From positions 1,488,001-1,552,000 of the forward strand of contig NZ_VATY01000001.1 in NCBI RefSeq assembly GCF_005885635.1: 64,000 bases of DNA, in the 5' to 3' direction. The DNA is from Maribacter algarum (ex Zhang et al. 2020). GTDB taxonomy: Bacteria; Bacteroidota; Bacteroidia; Flavobacteriales; Flavobacteriaceae. This document shows, piece after piece, positions 60,396-64,000 of the stretch (the stretch's first letter is position 1; every line of letters starts with the position of its first letter). The position numbers and the translations under genes are program-made. Under the pieces are notes generated by a model. That model was not told the origin of the DNA. It ran no database searches and saw only the letters and a list, made by a program, of their open reading frames with translations.

Positions 60396-62360
60396 ATGTA
60401 TTTAAAATTTGTTTTTCATGATAGTCAGATGCCAAATGAATTTGGAGATGGTGGTGCTGAGAGTGTTTACTATAGCAATGATTTAAGAGTGTTTTCAAAT
60501 ATTGATAAAGAAAAATTAGACTTTCTTGGCCCATATTCGAAATTGAATTTATTCGTTGGTGCAAATAACTCTGGCAAAAGTAGATTTTTGAGAGGGCTGT
60601 TAAAGTCCGAAAAAGGGATGTTTGAAATTTCAAGTTCAGAACAAAACATTAAAAGTTGTATTGAAAAATATCAAAAATGGATTGATAAAGAATATAGTCT
60701 TTTAAATAGTCTGAATCATCTTGTTGCTACTGAGGTAAGTAAAATAATGCACGAAGTAAACCGGATGCAAGATGATTACAATAAAATAGTTGGCAATCCA
60801 GATTCGTATCTGCCAAAACTGGAAGAAATAATTAGTAAAGAAGATTTAGACATCTCTGAAATAAAGAAAAAGACAGGAGGCTTAATGGAAAGCTCCCCTA
60901 TTGACAGCACTAGGACACGAGCTCTTTTTAAAAAGCTAGAGTTATTTGATATTTTAAAATCCTTTAGAGATGAGATAAAATTTAGCACAAAGAATCAAGT
61001 CAAAAATAAGCTGTACATCCCTATACTAAGGAGTATTAAAAAAAGCACAAAAATCAATGAAAGAGCTTTTGTTGAAACAGTCGTAGAACTTTACGACTTA
61101 AAAGAGCAGATGTATAAAATTTTTACAGGACTTGATTTATTCGATCAAGTCTTAAATATTAGAAATGATTTAAAAGAACAAAGAATTGGTTTTGAACGCT
61201 TTGAATCTTTTTTGTCTAAATATTTTTTTGGAGGCAAGAGTGTTGAAATAATATCACATTTACAGGAAAATGTTTTAAGAGTTTATGTTGATGGAGAAGA
61301 AAGAAAAATACATGATATTGGAGATGGTATTCAATCGATAATATTATTGCTATTTCCAATATTCACAGCACACACAAATACTTGGATTTTTATTGAAGAG
61401 CCAGAAACATATTTGCATCCAGGGTTGCAAAGGATTTTTATTGAAACCTTAATTAATGATGATTTTTTAAAAACTAAAAATCTTAGATATTTTTTTACAA
61501 CCCATTCTAACCATCTTTTGGACAAGTCTATTGAAAGTAATGAAATTTCGATATTCCAATTTGAGAAAAAAAGCAAGGAGAGATTTGATATAAAAACAAA
61601 TGTCAAACCAAATAAGGAAGTTCTTGACCTATTAGGTGTTAATGCTTCTTCTGTGTTTTTAGCGAATACTTCATTGTGGGTAGAAGGTCCAACAGATAGA
61701 AAGTATATTTCTAAATTTCTAAGGCTATATTGTGAACACCATGAGAATGAATATCTTAAAGAAGATATTGATTTTGCATTTTTTGAATATGGGGGCAATT
61801 TAATCGCGCATTATTTATTTGAAGAGGATGAATTTGAAGAAAACCCCAAAGAAGTTAGGGAGAAAATCAATTCATTTGCTCTATCCAAAAAGATTTACTT
61901 GTTGGCTGATTCGGATAACGCAGACATGAGGACAGCAAAGGGGAAAAGAAGAATAGAACTAGAAAAATTATCTGCTGAATCTGAAAATTTTGAATATCAA
62001 AGCACCGTAGTTAGGGAAATTGAGAACTTGTTACCGAAGGTTACGATTAAGAATTACATGAAAAAGTTGGTAAAGAAGGAAGCCGAAGATAAATTGAAAA
62101 AGATTGATTTTAAACAATCCGACTTCGAGAAAGTAGGAATTGCTAAATTTTATATGGATAATTTTAAAGAGGCAGGAATACCTGTTAGTAAGCAAAGAAA
62201 ATTTAAGCCTGATGGTAAATCTGAAACTTTGAATAGTACGTATAAAACAGGCCTTTGCGATTTTTTTCTGAATTCCAATATTAGTTATGAGGAACTTATA
62301 TTGAATAACCCTAAACTTGACCAAATACTTGGAAACTTATATGATTTCATCGAAAACTAA
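60396..62360 (+). CDS. OLD-family ATPase-nuclease (AAA ATPase plus TOPRIM)
   Basis: 654 residues. Walker A GANNSGKS at 55-62; helical insert about 75-290; ABC-like signature DIGDGIQSI near 307; Walker B WIFIEEPETYLHPG with Glu334/335; H-loop FTTHSNHLL at 367. The TOPRIM domain begins with WVEGPTDRKY (Glu430), then LADSDNA (Asp505, Asp507) and VREIENLLP. OLD nucleases cleave DNA and occur in phage defence (P2 Old, GajA). There is no GajB-type helicase or reverse transcriptase beside it, so it looks like a solitary class 1 OLD. It is visibly more AT-rich than its neighbours, hinting at transfer. Confidence 0.88.
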   Translation: MYLKFVFHDSQMPNEFGDGGAESVYYSNDLRVFSNIDKEKLDFLGPYSKLNLFVGANNSGKSRFLRGLLKSEKGMFEISSSEQNIKSCIEKYQKWIDKEYSLLNSLNHLVATEVSKIMHEVNRMQDDYNKIVGNPDSYLPKLEEIISKEDLDISEIKKKTGGLMESSPIDSTRTRALFKKLELFDILKSFRDEIKFSTKNQVKNKLYIPILRSIKKSTKINERAFVETVVELYDLKEQMYKIFTGLDLFDQVLNIRNDLKEQRIGFERFESFLSKYFFGGKSVEIISHLQENVLRVYVDGEERKIHDIGDGIQSIILLLFPIFTAHTNTWIFIEEPETYLHPGLQRIFIETLINDDFLKTKNLRYFFTTHSNHLLDKSIESNEISIFQFEKKSKERFDIKTNVKPNKEVLDLLGVNASSVFLANTSLWVEGPTDRKYISKFLRLYCEHHENEYLKEDIDFAFFEYGGNLIAHYLFEEDEFEENPKEVREKINSFALSKKIYLLADSDNADMRTAKGKRRIELEKLSAESENFEYQSTVVREIENLLPKVTIKNYMKKLVKKEAEDKLKKIDFKQSDFEKVGIAKFYMDNFKEAGIPVSKQRKFKPDGKSETLNSTYKTGLCDFFLNSNISYEELILNNPKLDQILGNLYDFIEN

Positions 62361-62411
62361 ACCCTACCAAAAAGGCAGGGTCCAATATCTATAAGCGAAG
62401 CGGTCTAAAAT

Positions 62412-63014
62412 CTAATACCTACTCCCATCATGTTTCCCTTTTTCCCAACCGTGTTTTCCTAAATATTGGTCGCCACTTTCAACAGCACCTTCTTCGATAG
62501 ATGTTCCCATGGAGTCATTCCAACGATTCAAATATCCGAATAAAGAAATCACACCAAGCATTTCTACAATTTCACCTTCATTCCAATGTTCGTATAAACG
62601 CGCTTTGATTTCAGCATCTACGCCATTTGGAACTTGTGAAGCTTGTAAAGAAAAATCCAAAGCAGCACGTTCTGCTTCTGAAAACGCAGGGTGGGTTCGG
62701 TACTCCCAAATATTATCCAATTGTTCTTGTTCAGCTCCGTAACGTTCCGCGGCACGAATGGCGTGTGCTTGACAATAGCGACATCCTGTAGCATTACTAC
62801 TTACCCAGGCAATCATACGTTTTAAGGCTGAAGTCACACGACCTTCATTAGCCATCACTGCCTTGTTTAAATTTATAAAAGCTTTTGAAATGGCAGGGCG
62901 GTGTTGCATTGTCAATACCGAATTCGGGCAAAACCCTAGGGTTTCATTAAAGAATTTGGCCAGTTCTGCAGTTTCAGGACTATGACTTGAATCAAGCGGA
63001 TTTACTAAGGGCAT
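62412..63014 (-). CDS. AhpD-like carboxymuconolactone decarboxylase family protein
   Basis: 200 residues. CRYCQAH (Cys78, Cys81, His84) is the redox CxxCxxH of AhpD-type alkylhydroperoxidases. The helical pattern and PNSVLTMQHRP near 30 also fit uncharacterised peroxidase-related members. It would reduce peroxides with a thiol partner. The OsmC-like gene, also a thiol redox protein, starts divergently 61 bases away, so the two may share a promoter region. Confidence 0.88.
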   Translation of the reverse strand: MPLVNPLDSSHSPETAELAKFFNETLGFCPNSVLTMQHRPAISKAFINLNKAVMANEGRVTSALKRMIAWVSSNATGCRYCQAHAIRAAERYGAEQEQLDNIWEYRTHPAFSEAERAALDFSLQASQVPNGVDAEIKARLYEHWNEGEIVEMLGVISLFGYLNRWNDSMGTSIEEGAVESGDQYLGKHGWEKGKHDGSRY

Positions 63015-63075
63015 ATTGTAAATTTTTTAAGTAGTTTTTATCTTACTTTTGTGAACACACAAGAAACGAAAATTT

Positions 63076-63504
63076 ATGGCGACTACAAATCATATTATGA
63101 CGAAATGGCTAGGAAATATGGCCTTTGAAAGTAATAACCCTTCAGGGCATAATTTTAAAATCGATATTGCGAAAGAAGACGGTGGCGATAGCAGTGGATT
63201 TCGACCGAAAGCTTTGATGCTTTCTTCCCTTGCTGGGTGTTCTGGACTAGACGTTGCATCTTTAATGAAGAAGATGAAATTGGAGGTGGAAGAGTTTACT
63301 ATTGAAACAATCGCCAATCTTACGGATGAACATCCTAAGTTTTATGACAAAGTGGTTATCGAATACCATTTTCATGGAAAAAATCTTGAAGAGAAGAAGC
63401 TACAAAGAGCGGTGGATTTATCTATTGAAAAGTACTGCGGCGTAATGGAAATGTTTCGCCAGTTTGCAGAGCTTGATATCAAAACCATTTTTCATTACAA
63501 CTAG
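63076..63504 (+). CDS. OsmC/Ohr-family protein
   Basis: 142 residues. Cys55 in SLAGCSGLDV and Cys121 in SIEKYCGVMEMF are the reactive cysteine pair of OsmC proteins, which reduce organic peroxides. FRPKALMLSSLAGC is the standard block. It is 61 bases from the divergent AhpD-like gene, and 10 bases before the dehalogenase gene, with which it is likely co-transcribed. Confidence 0.88.
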   Translation: MATTNHIMTKWLGNMAFESNNPSGHNFKIDIAKEDGGDSSGFRPKALMLSSLAGCSGLDVASLMKKMKLEVEEFTIETIANLTDEHPKFYDKVVIEYHFHGKNLEEKKLQRAVDLSIEKYCGVMEMFRQFAELDIKTIFHYN

Positions 63505-63514
63505 TTGAAGTTGA

Positions 63515-64000
63515 ATGGAATTTGTAAGAACACCTTCGAAGCGTTTTGAAAACCTGCCTGGTTTTGATTTTAAAGAAAACTATGTGCAGTTTCAAGATAT
63601 GCAAATGCACTATTTGGATGAGGGTTCGGGGAAGGTAATTTTAGCATTACATGGCGAACCTAGCTGGTGTTTCTTATATCGAAAATTCATACCTGAATTA
63701 GAAAGTTACCGCTTTATTGCCCCTGATTTTTTTGGTTTTGGAAAATCAGATAAACCGACTCAAACCAAAGACTATAGTTATGAATTCCATTTAAAGACAT
63801 TGACTCATTTTTGTGAGAAGCTAGAGCTTAAGGATATTACTTTGGTCGTTCAAGATTGGGGAGGTTTATTGGGTCTCGGCCTACTTGGTCAGCACCCAGA
63901 TTGGTTTAAGAGAGTAGTGATTATGAATACCTTTTTACCCATAGGAAAACCTCTAAAATTACCATTTAGAATCTGGCAGTGGTTCGCCAAATATCATCCG
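63515..64000 (+). CDS. Haloalkane dehalogenase (alpha/beta hydrolase), 5' part
   Basis: 162 codons before the window ends; the ATG at 63515 is 10 bases after the OsmC stop. LALHGEPSWCFLYRKFIP (HGEPSW at 46-51) is the oxyanion and halide-Trp region, IAPDFFGFGKSDKP the next strand, and VVQDWGGLLG the nucleophile elbow with Asp114 followed by halide-binding Trp115. This combination is that of DhlA-type haloalkane dehalogenases rather than of general hydrolases. The acid and His of the triad lie beyond the window. Confidence 0.85.
   Translation, partial: MEFVRTPSKRFENLPGFDFKENYVQFQDMQMHYLDEGSGKVILALHGEPSWCFLYRKFIPELESYRFIAPDFFGFGKSDKPTQTKDYSYEFHLKTLTHFCEKLELKDITLVVQDWGGLLGLGLLGQHPDWFKRVVIMNTFLPIGKPLKLPFRIWQWFAKYHP

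Noticed and set aside
60396-62360. Gabija (GajA/GajB) system
   Set aside because: The OLD-family ATPase-nuclease is present but no UvrD-like GajB follows it; the downstream gene is AhpD-like.
1-64000. tRNA or rRNA genes, prophage, insertion sequences
   Set aside because: No structure or coding content of these kinds was seen; absence by eye is not proof, and a tRNA scan would settle it.

Overview
The window looks like chromosomal DNA of a marine Flavobacteriaceae bacterium (Bacteroidota). The evidence is low GC, many lipoproteins and secreted hydrolases, a Bacteroidota-type promoter (TTG, 19 bases, TATCTTTG) before the yceD-rpmF genes, and flavobacterial gene groupings such as pdxA-yceD-rpmF-fabH-accB-accC and tdk-alr. 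No rRNA, tRNA, CRISPR array, insertion sequence or prophage was seen. Genus and species cannot be fixed from sequence reading alone.

Layout. 0-4.1 kb: a minus-strand operon for exported M19-like dipeptidase, lipoprotein amidohydrolase and secreted RidA, leading into a probable amino-acid permease whose first 28 bases are repeated in a broken remnant just upstream of the operon. 4.1-9.3 kb: a five-gene plus-strand cluster ending in a divergent class A penicillin-binding protein, with a MIDAS-like lipoprotein and two uncharacterised membrane proteins. 9.4-10.6 kb: a small unknown gene converging on a sigma-factor-like gene. 10.7-20.3 kb: exported hydrolases (dienelactone hydrolase, esterase, phosphodiesterase-like, zinc metalloprotease), a kelch lipoprotein, and VOC, DinB and unknown genes. 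20.6-23.9 kb: a tight operon of a coiled-coil protein, a possible longin/roadblock-like protein, a Ras-like small GTPase and a hybrid histidine kinase.

23.9-28.4 kb is an envelope or osmotic-stress-like stretch: an OmpA-family protein, MscL, and two paralogous small membrane proteins, each preceded by a tandem pair of nearly the same box repeated every 20 bases. Several of these genes are separated by hairpin terminators. 28.4-38.4 kb holds a TauE/SafE exporter, a sodium:solute symporter with a NagX-like acyltransferase, riboflavin synthase, and core lipid and vitamin B6 genes. 38.7-54.7 kb holds a FAD oxidoreductase, a sugar-acid dehydratase, a two-subunit molybdenum hydroxylase, arfB, an orphan ABC ATPase, prolyl oligopeptidase, asd, a second mscL (about 94% identical protein), alr and tdk. 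54.8-64 kb holds rsmI, DUF819, an AraC regulator with two DNA-binding domains and its likely target genes, a 4Fe-4S uracil-DNA glycosylase, an OLD-family ATPase-nuclease, AhpD- and OsmC-like redox genes, and the start of a haloalkane dehalogenase.

The best candidates for undescribed biology are the small-protein/tandem-box regulon at 24-28 kb, the Ras-like GTPase-kinase operon, the penicillin-binding-protein cluster, and the solitary OLD nuclease. All functional links between neighbours are inferences from gene order; no database search was run.
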